Notes under the pieces: generated by a model
Told to the model about the DNA's origin: nothing
What the model saw: the letters and a program-made list of their open reading frames with translations, nothing else
The model's database searches: none
Assembly: GCA_034660495.1 (NCBI GenBank)
Contig: JAYEJJ010000258.1
Location: 1 to 10,313 of the forward strand
Reading direction: 5' to 3'
DNA from: DATFJZ01 sp034660495
Lineage (GTDB): Bacteria; Desulfobacterota; Desulfobacteria; Desulfobacterales; Desulfobacteraceae
Length of the DNA: 10,313 nucleotides
In this document: piece by piece, positions 1 to 7,294 of the stretch
Numbering within the stretch: the first letter of the stretch is position 1
Layout: each line of letters opens with the position of its first letter
Program-made: the position numbers and the translations under genes

Positions 1-13
1 CCTAAGGAGATAA

Positions 14-104
14 GACTTTTTCCCTGCCAGGCGTTAAAAAAATCAAGCTGTTTGAGGACCAGTGGCCGCAGGTCGCCGATTTTTAGCCTGGCAGGGAAAA
101 AGTC
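14..104. repeat. long inverted repeat upstream of remA
   Basis: Bases 14-32 (GACTTTTTCCCTGCCAGGC) are the exact reverse complement of 86-104, giving 19 perfect pairs. After a 2-base bulge the stem continues as TAAAAAAATC (35-44) against GATTTTTA (78-85), leaving a loop of about 33 bases. No T-tract follows on either strand, so it does not look like a standard terminator. It could be a repeat element or a structured leader of the downstream gene. The rest of 1-190 shows no recognisable coding region; the frame open across it matches no family I know. Confidence 0.7.
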
Positions 105-190
105 CTCCGTTATTCTTGTTCCTGACAGGCAACCGCTGGGGGCGGGGCTATTCAAAAAACTTGAAGATCGAATAAAAGGAAACAGCGATT

Positions 191-463
191 ATGGAACAGG
201 TGCTGCTGAATATTGGTTTTGGGAATACTGTTGTGGCAGACCGGGTGGTCACTGTTCTGACACCCAATTCCTCTCCCATGAAACGGCTTAAGGATGATGC
301 CAGAGACGAGAAACGGCTTGTGGATGCCACCCATGGCAGAAAAACCAGGGCAATTATTGTAACGGACAGCAATCATGTTATTCTTTCCGCCATTCAGGCG
401 GAAACCATATCCCAGCGGTATTCCGCCCTTAAAAAGGAAGATCAGACGGCCGAGGACAGTTGA
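191..463 (+). CDS. remA: DUF370 / RemA-family small regulator
   Basis: This 90-residue protein matches the DUF370/RemA family in length and motifs: NIGFGN at residues 7-12, a central DATHGRKTRAIIVTDSN stretch and VILSAIQ near the C-terminus. In Bacillus subtilis RemA is a DNA-binding activator of extracellular-matrix genes; the role in other phyla is less clear. The ATG at 191 is preceded by an AAAGGAA-type ribosome site (about 176-182). The gene lies directly before guanylate kinase, the usual neighbour of this family, with 67 bases between stop and next start. The tail after about residue 80 is acidic and variable. Family identity is strong; the regulatory target in this organism is unknown. 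Confidence 0.9.
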   Translation: MEQVLLNIGFGNTVVADRVVTVLTPNSSPMKRLKDDARDEKRLVDATHGRKTRAIIVTDSNHVILSAIQAETISQRYSALKKEDQTAEDS

Positions 464-530
464 TTGATGTTTGTAAACACCATGTAACGCCTTCTTTGCC
501 TGCCCGGCAGAAAGACTTAAAGGAGTGTAT

Positions 531-1106
531 ATGAAACCGGGGAAAATCTTTGTTGTATCTGCCCCTTCAGGTGCAGGGAAAACCACCCTCTGCAGCATAA
601 TACGTAAAAACCATCCACAGCTGGCCTATTCCATATCCCATACCACCAGAGCGCCCCGGAAAAATGAAACCCACGGGGTTGATTATTTTTTTATTACAAA
701 ACAGGAATTTCAGGAAGGAATAAAAAACAGAGTATGGGCAGAATGGGCTGAAGTTTACGGGAATTACTACGGCACCTCCCTTGATTTTATCAGGGAAAGG
801 ATATCTTCTGGTGCCCATCTTCTGCTGGATATTGATGTCAAAGGGGCAGAACAGATTAAGGAAACATATCCAGAAGCCGTCACCATTTTTATCATGGCGC
901 CTTCTTTTGACATTCTTGAAAAAAGGCTGAGAGACAGGGGAACAGATTCAGAGGCGGTAATCCAAAAAAGACTTGCTGCAGCAGAGCAGGAGATCGCCAG
1001 AAAGGAAGACTATGATGTTGTGATTGTCAATGATGATCTTGACAGGGCTGCAAAAGAACTCTCTGAAATAATTTGTGGGGGGGATAAAAGCCTTGAGCAG
1101 GAATAA
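531..1106 (+). CDS. gmk: guanylate kinase
   Basis: Guanylate kinase phosphorylates GMP (and dGMP) to GDP with ATP in the cytoplasm, an essential step of purine nucleotide synthesis. The 191-residue product has the P-loop SAPSGAGKTT at residues 10-19, the GMP-binding stretch SISHTTRAPR followed by E..G.DYFF, the LLDIDVKGAEQIK core and the lid region rich in arginine (EKRLRDRGTD). Length is normal for the family. I chose the ATG at 531, five bases after AAAGGAG (519-525); the in-frame GTG at 525 would add two residues but overlaps that ribosome site. The 3' end overlaps the next gene, suggesting translational coupling. Confidence 0.97.
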   Translation: MKPGKIFVVSAPSGAGKTTLCSIIRKNHPQLAYSISHTTRAPRKNETHGVDYFFITKQEFQEGIKNRVWAEWAEVYGNYYGTSLDFIRERISSGAHLLLDIDVKGAEQIKETYPEAVTIFIMAPSFDILEKRLRDRGTDSEAVIQKRLAAAEQEIARKEDYDVVIVNDDLDRAAKELSEIICGGDKSLEQE

Positions 1107-1851
1107 ACAAAAAACCGAGGTGCTTTTTGGGCTCCATTCTGTTTTTGAGGCACTTAAGGCCGGGAAAAGAAATATTTATGAGGTGATGATTTCAAAAGAG
1201 CGCAGCCGGTCCAGGCTGGAAGAAATCATTGCCATGGCCGAAAAAAAAAAGGTTCCTGTTATTTTTAAACCGGCTGTTGATCTTGACAGGATAACAGACT
1301 CTGCCAGACATCAGGGAATTGCAGCCCAGGTATCAGTTTTTTCTGCCATGAACAGTAAAACAGTCTTCAATAAAGTACAGCAGCGTCAGGCCAGTCAATT
1401 TATTCTGGTCATTGAAAACCTTGAAGACCCCCATAATTTCGGGGCACTGATACGAACCGCCCTGGGCGCCGGCGTTGATTTCATACTTATGCCCAAAGAC
1501 AGGGCGGCTGCCCCTTTGCCGTCGGTGTCAAGAGCATCTGCCGGGGCCATGGAGCATGCAGAAATAGCTCTGATTACCAATACGGTTTCTGTCTTACAAA
1601 GCTTCAAGAAAATGGGGTTCTGGGTAGCAGGCCTTGATGGTGAAGGGGATACATTGCTTTTTAAAGCGGATTTGACAGGCGATCTGATTCTGGTTGTGGG
1701 CGGCGAGCATCGAGGCATACGGCCCCTTGTAAAATCACAATGTGATTTTCTCTTGAGCCTGCCCCAGAAAAAAGGAGTGGCTTCTCTGAATGCTTCAGTG
1801 GCCGGGGGCATTGCCATGTACGAGGCCCTCAGGCAGAGAACTTTTGGCTAA
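1075..1851 (+). CDS. rlmB: TrmH-family rRNA (guanosine-2'-O-)methyltransferase, RlmB type
   Basis: This is a SpoU/TrmH-class SPOUT methyltransferase that transfers a methyl group from S-adenosylmethionine to a ribose 2'-OH, most likely in 23S rRNA. Residues 12-90 form the N-terminal RNA-substrate-binding domain (VLFGLHSVFEAL). The catalytic part carries motif 1 ENLEDPHNFGALIRTA (114-129), motif 2 VVGGEHRGI (207-215) and motif 3 GVASLNASVAGG (around 234-245), which form the knotted cofactor site. The start is uncertain: GTG at 1075 follows no clear ribosome site, while TTG at 1093 is preceded by a G-rich run (1077-1083). Either one overlaps the end of gmk. The family is secure; the exact target nucleotide (E. 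coli G2251-like) is inferred. Confidence 0.92.
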   Translation: MGGIKALSRNKQKTEVLFGLHSVFEALKAGKRNIYEVMISKERSRSRLEEIIAMAEKKKVPVIFKPAVDLDRITDSARHQGIAAQVSVFSAMNSKTVFNKVQQRQASQFILVIENLEDPHNFGALIRTALGAGVDFILMPKDRAAAPLPSVSRASAGAMEHAEIALITNTVSVLQSFKKMGFWVAGLDGEGDTLLFKADLTGDLILVVGGEHRGIRPLVKSQCDFLLSLPQKKGVASLNASVAGGIAMYEALRQRTFG

Positions 1852-1883
1852 CAGCGTATTTTTAAAAAGGAGCAGACAAATAC

Positions 1884-3113
1884 ATGGGAGAGTTGATACA
1901 ACTGGATGAGAAGGGCGGGCTTATTGTGCCGGATTGCCCTGAGATTCCCTTTATTGAAGGGGACGGTATTGGATCGGATATATGGACCTGTGCCAGGATG
2001 GTTTTGGATGCGGCGGTTGCCTGTGCATACAATAACTGCAAAAAAATTGACTGGATAGAGATGTATGCCGGAGAAAAGGGGTTTACCAGAACTGGAAACT
2101 GGCTGTCAGATGAGGTCCTTAAAACCATTGAACAGCACCGGGTCGCCATTAAAGGCCCGCTGGAAACCCCTGTGGGAAAGGGGATGAGGAGTTTGAATGT
2201 AAGGATCAGGCAGGAGCTTGATCTGTTTGCATGTATCCGTCCCATTCGGTATTATCCTCCGGTTCCAACCCCGGTAAAAACCCCTGAAAAGGTCAATATC
2301 ACAATTTTCAGGGAGAACACTGAAGATCTCTACGCCGGGATTGAGTGGGACTCAAAAACCCCGGAAGCAGAAGAATTACTCAGATTTGTGGGTAAAACCC
2401 TGAACAAAAAAATTCTGTCCTCTTCTTCCCTGGGATTGAAACCCATCAGCCCTGAGAACACAAAAAGGCTTGTGATCCAGGCAATTAAATTTGCCCTTGA
2501 ACATTCCCTTAAAAGTGTTACCCTCATGCATAAGGGCAATATCATGAAATTTACCGAGGGCGGTTTTCGAAAATGGGGGTATGAAGCTGCCCTGGAATCC
2601 TTTCCCGATCAAGTGGTTCTGGAAAAGGATCTGTATGATGGTTACGGCGGCAAAGTTCCCCAGGGAAAAGTTCTGATCCGGGACAGGATCGCTGACATGG
2701 TGTTTGCCGAGGTTCTTTTAAGGCCTGAAACCTTTGATGTCATTGCAGCGCCCAATTTAAACGGGGATTATATATCTGATGCCCTGGCCGCCCAGGTGGG
2801 GGGGCTGGGTATTGCTCCGGGGGCCAATATGGGGGACAGATGTGCGGTGTTTGAAGCCACCCACGGTACAGCCCCGGATATCGCGGGTAAAGACGCGGCA
2901 AACCCCTGTTCCATTATTCTCTCCGGTGCCATGATGCTGGATCAACTGGGCTGGCACAGGGCGGGGGAGCTTGTCCGTGAGGGGGTTGCCGCAGCCCTGG
3001 GCGCCCGCAGGGTTACAACGGACCTTGCCATGACCATGCCAAAGGCAAAGCAGGTATCATGTTCAATGTTTGGAAAGATCATAGCAGAAAGTATTCAGAA
3101 AAACAAAACCTGA
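1884..3113 (+). CDS. icd: isocitrate dehydrogenase (Icd type, predicted NAD-dependent)
   Basis: Icd oxidatively decarboxylates isocitrate to 2-oxoglutarate in the TCA cycle. The 409-residue protein follows the E. coli enzyme closely: EGDGIG near the N-terminus, the substrate-binding RSLNVRIRQELDL (Ser103, Asn105, Arg109, Arg119), FRENTEDLYAGIEW, HKGNIMKFTEG and the metal-binding GDYISDALAAQ. The cofactor pocket differs: Asp332-Ile333, Ala339, Thr379 and Met383 stand where the NADP enzyme of E. coli has Lys344-Tyr345, Val351, Tyr391 and Arg395. Asp-Ile is the NAD-type pair, so NAD use is predicted. Start: ATG at 1884 with AAAGGAG at 1866-1872. The gene lies 32 bases after rlmB and overlaps comF by 55 bases. 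Ser103 (the AceK phosphorylation site in E. coli) is kept, but no kinase is seen here. Confidence 0.95.
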   Translation: MGELIQLDEKGGLIVPDCPEIPFIEGDGIGSDIWTCARMVLDAAVACAYNNCKKIDWIEMYAGEKGFTRTGNWLSDEVLKTIEQHRVAIKGPLETPVGKGMRSLNVRIRQELDLFACIRPIRYYPPVPTPVKTPEKVNITIFRENTEDLYAGIEWDSKTPEAEELLRFVGKTLNKKILSSSSLGLKPISPENTKRLVIQAIKFALEHSLKSVTLMHKGNIMKFTEGGFRKWGYEAALESFPDQVVLEKDLYDGYGGKVPQGKVLIRDRIADMVFAEVLLRPETFDVIAAPNLNGDYISDALAAQVGGLGIAPGANMGDRCAVFEATHGTAPDIAGKDAANPCSIILSGAMMLDQLGWHRAGELVREGVAAALGARRVTTDLAMTMPKAKQVSCSMFGKIIAESIQKNKT

Positions 3114-3961
3114 TATCTGTTGTTCTGTCACGGCTTGAAAAGAGAATAACAAATACCCTGTTTCCCTTAAAATGTCTTAAATGTCATTGTTTTATAGATA
3201 CCCAAAATCTTTACCAAAATCCTTATATGGCTGGCGGCAGTGGCAATGCTGATAAATCAGCAGATTACCATGATGTGGATGCAGTATCAGCCCTGTTTTC
3301 TGAACTGCTTTGCCAAAACTGTCTGAAACAGGATCTTGTTTTGTTTGATCCTCCTTTCTGCATAAAATGCGGCAGAAAGTTCAATACAGAGGAAAAAGAG
3401 GGGCATGTGTGCGGAGAATGCCTGAAATCCAGAACCGGGATTGGCAAGGTAAGGGCCTTTGGCATGTACCAGGGATGGATCAGGGACGGGATTCATTTGT
3501 TAAAGTACCAGAAAAAACAACAGCTGGCAGGTCCATTTGAACAATTGTTGTTTTCTGCCTTTGAACGGTATTTTTCCATTGAAACCTATGATCTGGTTCT
3601 GCCTGTTCCCCTGCACTGGCTCAAAATGATGAAACGGGGATTTAACCAGTCCTTTGTTATCATCAGTGGATTTGAGAAAATCTGGAAGGCAAAATATAAG
3701 CGTGTTCCACCCTGGCATGTGGACCCTGAGCTTCTTCTGCGGAAAAAACACACAGATTCCCAGACCGGATTTGACAGGGAGCAGAGAAAACAGAATTTAA
3801 AAAAGGCGTTTAAGGTTAAATCCCCTGAAAAAATTAAAAACAAGAGGATTCTCCTTGTGGATGATGTGTATACCACTGGTGCTACGGCAAAGGAAGCGGC
3901 TCTGGTTCTCTTTGCAGCACGGGCAGCCTCTGTGGATGTTCTTGTTCTGGCAAGAGCCTGA
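3059..3961 (+). CDS. comF: ComF-family phosphoribosyltransferase-like protein
   Basis: ComF/GntX proteins combine an N-terminal zinc ribbon with a C-terminal type I phosphoribosyltransferase fold; they are linked to DNA uptake in competent bacteria, but the reaction is unknown. Here four CxxC pairs occur (Cys39/42, Cys85/88, Cys101/104, Cys118/121), followed by the typical GMYQGWIRDGIHLLKY segment and PVPLHW. The PRPP-binding loop is ILLVDDVYTTGAT (264-276). At 300 residues it is longer than many ComF proteins because of a 40-residue low-complexity spacer between Cys44 and Cys85. The ATG at 3059 lies inside icd (55-base overlap) after AGCAGG; no later ATG precedes the first CxxC pair, so the overlap seems real. 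Confidence 0.88.
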   Translation: MFNVWKDHSRKYSEKQNLISVVLSRLEKRITNTLFPLKCLKCHCFIDTQNLYQNPYMAGGSGNADKSADYHDVDAVSALFSELLCQNCLKQDLVLFDPPFCIKCGRKFNTEEKEGHVCGECLKSRTGIGKVRAFGMYQGWIRDGIHLLKYQKKQQLAGPFEQLLFSAFERYFSIETYDLVLPVPLHWLKMMKRGFNQSFVIISGFEKIWKAKYKRVPPWHVDPELLLRKKHTDSQTGFDREQRKQNLKKAFKVKSPEKIKNKRILLVDDVYTTGATAKEAALVLFAARAASVDVLVLARA

Positions 3962-3994
3962 TTTTAACCCGTTCCTGGAAAATGGAGCCCCAAA

Positions 3995-4834
3995 ATGCTG
4001 AAAAAAGTTCTGTTTCCTGTCAAAGGCAAGGAGTCGCCGCTAAAGCTCATGGAAATGGCAGGGTTTCTAAAAATTTTTAATACAGAAAGTATTTCCATTG
4101 TCAATGTCGGCTCCGGCCATAAAGACAGAACACAATCCTTTTTTAAGGAACTTAAGTCAAATTTTACGAATCTTGGGTTTAAGGTGGAAATAATAAATCG
4201 ACAAGGGCAGGTGGTAGAGGAAATTTTAGCCTGCGCCCGGGAGAGCCGCGCTTCTTTTATCTGTTTTGCCTATAAAAGGAAAAGTCCTTTAAAACGGGCC
4301 CTTTTTGGGGACATAACAACAGATGTCATCCGTCTTTCAGATGTGCCGGTGTTTGTATATAAAAGCCCGCCCCCGTTTCAGAAATCCCAGGGGGTGAACC
4401 GGGTGATGTACACCACAGGGCTGTCTGACAATGATATTAAAATCCTTGACTATTTAAAATCCAGAGAGCTCAAGGCTGACCGGCTTTTATTGTTTCATGC
4501 CGGAGAAAGGGCGCCTGATCCGGCTGCTGAAGCAGCCCGGACTGAAACTGTGTATTCACGGCTGTCAAGCCTTGAAGCGCAGTGCATGGGGTCTTTTTCA
4601 CATATTGAAACCAGGGATGTGGTGGCTTCTTCAGTTACCCAGTCCATTGTCCGCCAGGCTAAAAAATCCAGCATTGATTTTATTATTATTGGAAAATCAG
4701 ACAGGCCTTCTCCCTTTCAGATGATGATCGGCTCCACAGCTGAAACCCTTCCCCGCAAAGCATCCTGTCCCGTATTGATTATCCCGGGGATTTATGAGGG
4801 CATTATTGCAATGGATCAACAGGCACCGGAATAA
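3995..4834 (+). CDS. tandem universal stress protein (two UspA domains)
   Basis: Two UspA-like domains lie in tandem (about residues 1-128 and 135-268). Each begins with a beta strand (KKVLFPVKG; NRVMYTTG) and ends with the family's VPVFVYK / CPVLIIP strand. The second domain keeps part of the ATP-binding pattern (IIIGKSDRPSPFQMMIGSTAETL, with G at the first position and GST at the end); the first domain's version (FGDITTDVIR) is degraded. So nucleotide binding, if any, is expected in the second half. ATG 3995 follows a TGGAG site with 7-base spacing. It lies 33 bases after comF and only 11 bases before the BCCT transporter. The arrangement recalls TeaD, a Usp that tunes the ectoine transporter TeaABC in Halomonas; a regulatory role on the transporter is inference. 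Confidence 0.88.
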   Translation: MLKKVLFPVKGKESPLKLMEMAGFLKIFNTESISIVNVGSGHKDRTQSFFKELKSNFTNLGFKVEIINRQGQVVEEILACARESRASFICFAYKRKSPLKRALFGDITTDVIRLSDVPVFVYKSPPPFQKSQGVNRVMYTTGLSDNDIKILDYLKSRELKADRLLLFHAGERAPDPAAEAARTETVYSRLSSLEAQCMGSFSHIETRDVVASSVTQSIVRQAKKSSIDFIIIGKSDRPSPFQMMIGSTAETLPRKASCPVLIIPGIYEGIIAMDQQAPE

Positions 4835-4845
4835 AGCGAGGCAGA

Positions 4846-6336
4846 ATGTTAAAACAAAATATAGTGTTTATTATCTCCTTTGGTATTGTCCTTTTTCTGG
4901 TGGGGTTTGGCATATATCATCCAGAGATTCTCAATTCAGCGTCAACTGCCCTGCACCAGTGGATTATTGATGTGTTTGGCTGGTTTTATCTGCTGTCTGC
5001 TTTTTTTTTCCTGGTTTTCAGTGTGGGGCTTGCTTTCAGCAGGTATGGGAAAATCAAGCTGGGCATGGACTATGAAAAACCCCAGTACAGTTATTTTAGC
5101 TGGTTCAGCATGCTTTTTGCCGCAGGCATGGGGATCGGCCTTATCTTCTGGGGGGTAGCAGAGCCCATCTCCCATTATATGTCGCCTCCTGAATATCTTG
5201 AACCCTATTCAGGACAGGCGGCAAAATTTGCCATGACCCGCTGTTTTTTCCACTGGGGGCTTCATCCCTGGGCGGTTTATATTGTGATGAGCCTGTCCAT
5301 TGCTTATTTTTCCTTTAGAAGGGGGATGCCGCCATTGATATCCAGCTGTTTTTATCCTTTGATCGGTGAAAAAATTTACGGCATTACAGGAAAGATCATT
5401 GATATTCTTGCTGTGTTTGCCACTGTATTCGGCATTGCCACTTCTCTTGGGCTTGGCGCCCTTCAGATCACAAGCGGCCTGGCCTTTGTTTTTAAAATCC
5501 CGGATTCCCTGTTTGTTACCTCTGTGGTGATCTTCTGCGTGACTGTCATGTTTATGATTTCAAGCATGACAGGGCTTGACAAGGGCATACAGCTGCTGAG
5601 CAAGATGAATATCATGATTGCTGTTGTGCTGCTTGTTTTTATGCTGGCTGCCGGACCCACCTCGTATATTTTCAATGTGTTTACTTCCACCCTTGGGGAG
5701 TATTTTTCTTCTCTTCTGTCCATGAGTCTGACTTCAAATCCCTTTCAGGGGTATGAATGGACCCGAAGCTGGACATTGTTCTACTGGGCATGGTGGATTG
5801 CCTGGGCGCCCTTTGTGGGTCTTTTTGTTGCAAGTATTTCAAGGGGCAGAACCATACGGGAATTTATTTCCGGTGCCCTTGTGGTGCCGGCACTTCTGAC
5901 GTTTATGTGGTTTTCCGTTTTTGGCGGCTCAGGACTTAATCTTCAGATCAATGAGGGGGTCAATATAAGCAATGCAGTGGTTGATAATGTCAGTACAGCC
6001 CTTTTTGTTCTGTTTTCCCATTATCCGGCAAGCAGTCTGCTGTCCATTGTGGCGGTGCTTTTATTGATTGTTTTTTTTGTAACTTCTGCAGATTCTGCTA
6101 CCTATGTGCTGGCCATGATGACCTCAGGGGGCAGCCGCACGCCTTCAGCTGCCAAGAAAATAGCCTGGGGTCTTATTGTGTCTGCTGCTGCCCTGATTCT
6201 TATTATGTCCGGGGGGCTGGAATCCCTTCAGAGAATGTCCATCGCAGCAGCCCTTCCATTGGTTGTGATCATGCTTTTGCTGGTCTGGGCGCTTCTCAGG
6301 GGATTAATCTATGAGCTCAAAGAAAAGAAATCATGA
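4846..6336 (+). CDS. BCCT-family betaine/choline/carnitine transporter
   Basis: This 496-residue inner-membrane protein has the dozen hydrophobic segments of the BCCT family, secondary carriers for trimethylammonium compounds. The family signature WTLFYWAWWIAW lies at 309-320, with Trp316, Trp317 and Trp320 matching the BetP substrate box (Trp373/374/377). A second aromatic set, Trp137, Trp142 and Tyr145 (HWGLHPWAVY), matches BetP Trp189/194/197-Tyr. The glycine stretch AAGMGIGL is at 92-99. FVTSADS with Thr413-Ser414 matches the BetP sodium site, suggesting Na+-coupled uptake rather than CaiT-like exchange. N- and C-terminal tails are very short, so the long BetP-type osmosensing tail is absent. 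Start ATG 4846 follows GAGG. Exact substrate cannot be told; glycine betaine is the likeliest. Confidence 0.94.
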   Translation: MLKQNIVFIISFGIVLFLVGFGIYHPEILNSASTALHQWIIDVFGWFYLLSAFFFLVFSVGLAFSRYGKIKLGMDYEKPQYSYFSWFSMLFAAGMGIGLIFWGVAEPISHYMSPPEYLEPYSGQAAKFAMTRCFFHWGLHPWAVYIVMSLSIAYFSFRRGMPPLISSCFYPLIGEKIYGITGKIIDILAVFATVFGIATSLGLGALQITSGLAFVFKIPDSLFVTSVVIFCVTVMFMISSMTGLDKGIQLLSKMNIMIAVVLLVFMLAAGPTSYIFNVFTSTLGEYFSSLLSMSLTSNPFQGYEWTRSWTLFYWAWWIAWAPFVGLFVASISRGRTIREFISGALVVPALLTFMWFSVFGGSGLNLQINEGVNISNAVVDNVSTALFVLFSHYPASSLLSIVAVLLLIVFFVTSADSATYVLAMMTSGGSRTPSAAKKIAWGLIVSAAALILIMSGGLESLQRMSIAAALPLVVIMLLLVWALLRGLIYELKEKKS

Positions 6337-6377
6337 AAAATCAGCCATGTACACGGGTAAAAAGCCATGAAAAAAAG

Positions 6378-6481
6378 GGCATCCTTCATATCACCTCAAA
6401 AGTACTTTACACTCTTTTGGGAAAAATCCCTGTTAAATAGGGAGTAGCTCCAGAAAGTGTAAAGTACTTATGAAGGATGCC
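6378..6481. repeat. imperfect inverted repeat between BCCT gene and hisA
   Basis: Left blocks GGCATCCTTCATA (6378-6390) and AAGTACTTTACACT (6400-6413) are separated by 9 bases. On the right, their reverse complements are joined as one continuous arm (6456-6481). The result is a stem of about 26 pairs with a one-sided bulge. The 42-base interior contains smaller palindromes: GGGAAAAATCCC, CCCTGTTAAATAGGG and GGAGTAGCTCC. No T-run follows. The right arm ends four bases before the AAGGGG ribosome site of hisA, so it may be a leader structure or a REP/MITE-like insertion. Confidence 0.75.
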
Positions 6482-6502
6482 AAAAAAAGGGGTAAAAAAA
6501 CA

Positions 6503-7294
6503 ATGAAATTCAGGCCATGTATTGATATTCGAAACAAAAAAGTGGTTCAGATCATCGGCAGCACCATAAATGACCGTACTGACCAAAACGGTGTGCTTAA
6601 TTTCCAGGCAGACCAGGGACCGGCTGAATTTGCTGCCATGTATAAAAAGGATGATCTTTTCGGCGGTCATGTGATCTCCCTGGGACCCGGCAATCAGGAT
6701 GCTGTTGTCTCGGCCCTGAAGGCCTTTCCCGGAGGGCTCCATGCCGGCGGCGGGATTACCCCGAAAAATGCCCTGGAGTTTCTCAGGGCAGGGGCCAGCC
6801 ACGTGATCGTTACTTCCTATGTATTTACAGGGGGACAAATTGATCAATCCCGCCTGGAAGCCATGGTTAAAGAGACGGGAAAAGAACATCTGGTTCTTGA
6901 TTTGAGCTGCAGATTCAGCAGAGGGAAATACTGGATTGTCACGGACAGGTGGCAGACGTTTACAGATGTAGCTGTATCCCGGGAAACCCTTGAGGGTCTT
7001 GCTGACTATTGTGACGAGTTTCTGGTCCACGGTGTGGATGTTGAGGGAAAGATGCAGGGCATAGAAACAGATCTTGTTGAACTCCTTGGGAAGTATTCTC
7101 CGATTCCCGTTACCTATGCCGGCGGGGTCAAAGCGTTTTCAGACCTTGACCGGGTGAAGCAGATCGGACAGGGCAGGGTGGATCTGACCATTGGCAGCGG
7201 CCTGGATATTTTCGGCGGAGGGATTTCCTACAGAAAGGTTGTGAAATGGCACCAGAAACAGCAGAAAACCGGCAGATGTCACCAGGGGCTATGA
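6503..7294 (+). CDS. hisA: eukaryotic-type HisA: ProFAR isomerase
   Basis: HisA isomerises ProFAR (5-ProFAR) to PRFAR in histidine biosynthesis through a (beta/alpha)8 barrel. The sequence resembles yeast HIS6 rather than usual bacterial HisA: CIDIRNKKVVQIIG near the start with the catalytic-type Asp8, HVIVTSYVFT, LVLDLSCR, WIVTDRWQTFTD, EFLVHGVDVEG, TYAGGVK and GRVDLTIGSGLDIFGG. The 263-residue length also fits HIS6 (about 260). I chose ATG 6503, preceded by AAAGGGG (6486-6492); an in-frame ATG at 6470 would add 11 lysine-rich residues but lies inside the right arm of the inverted repeat. The last residues after HQKQQ look non-conserved and may come from a rearranged 3' end. No other histidine gene is nearby. 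Confidence 0.9.
   Translation: MKFRPCIDIRNKKVVQIIGSTINDRTDQNGVLNFQADQGPAEFAAMYKKDDLFGGHVISLGPGNQDAVVSALKAFPGGLHAGGGITPKNALEFLRAGASHVIVTSYVFTGGQIDQSRLEAMVKETGKEHLVLDLSCRFSRGKYWIVTDRWQTFTDVAVSRETLEGLADYCDEFLVHGVDVEGKMQGIETDLVELLGKYSPIPVTYAGGVKAFSDLDRVKQIGQGRVDLTIGSGLDIFGGGISYRKVVKWHQKQQKTGRCHQGL

Noticed and set aside
110..190. Riboswitch in the remA leader, suggested by AGGCAACCGC.
   Set aside because: No complete consensus of any riboswitch class I know can be traced around it.
494..514. Hairpin CTTT..CTGCC/GGCAGAAAG before gmk as a regulatory element.
   Set aside because: The two arms touch with a single central base, so only a shorter bulged stem is possible; no other sign of regulation.
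1395..1817. Antisense open frame opposite the methyltransferase gene (140 codons).
   Set aside because: It is fully covered by conserved SPOUT motifs on the plus strand; its protein looks like a shadow with no family features.
6407..7030. Long antisense open frame opposite hisA (207 codons).
   Set aside because: It lies opposite a strongly conserved hisA, has no recognisable motif, and crosses the inverted repeat.
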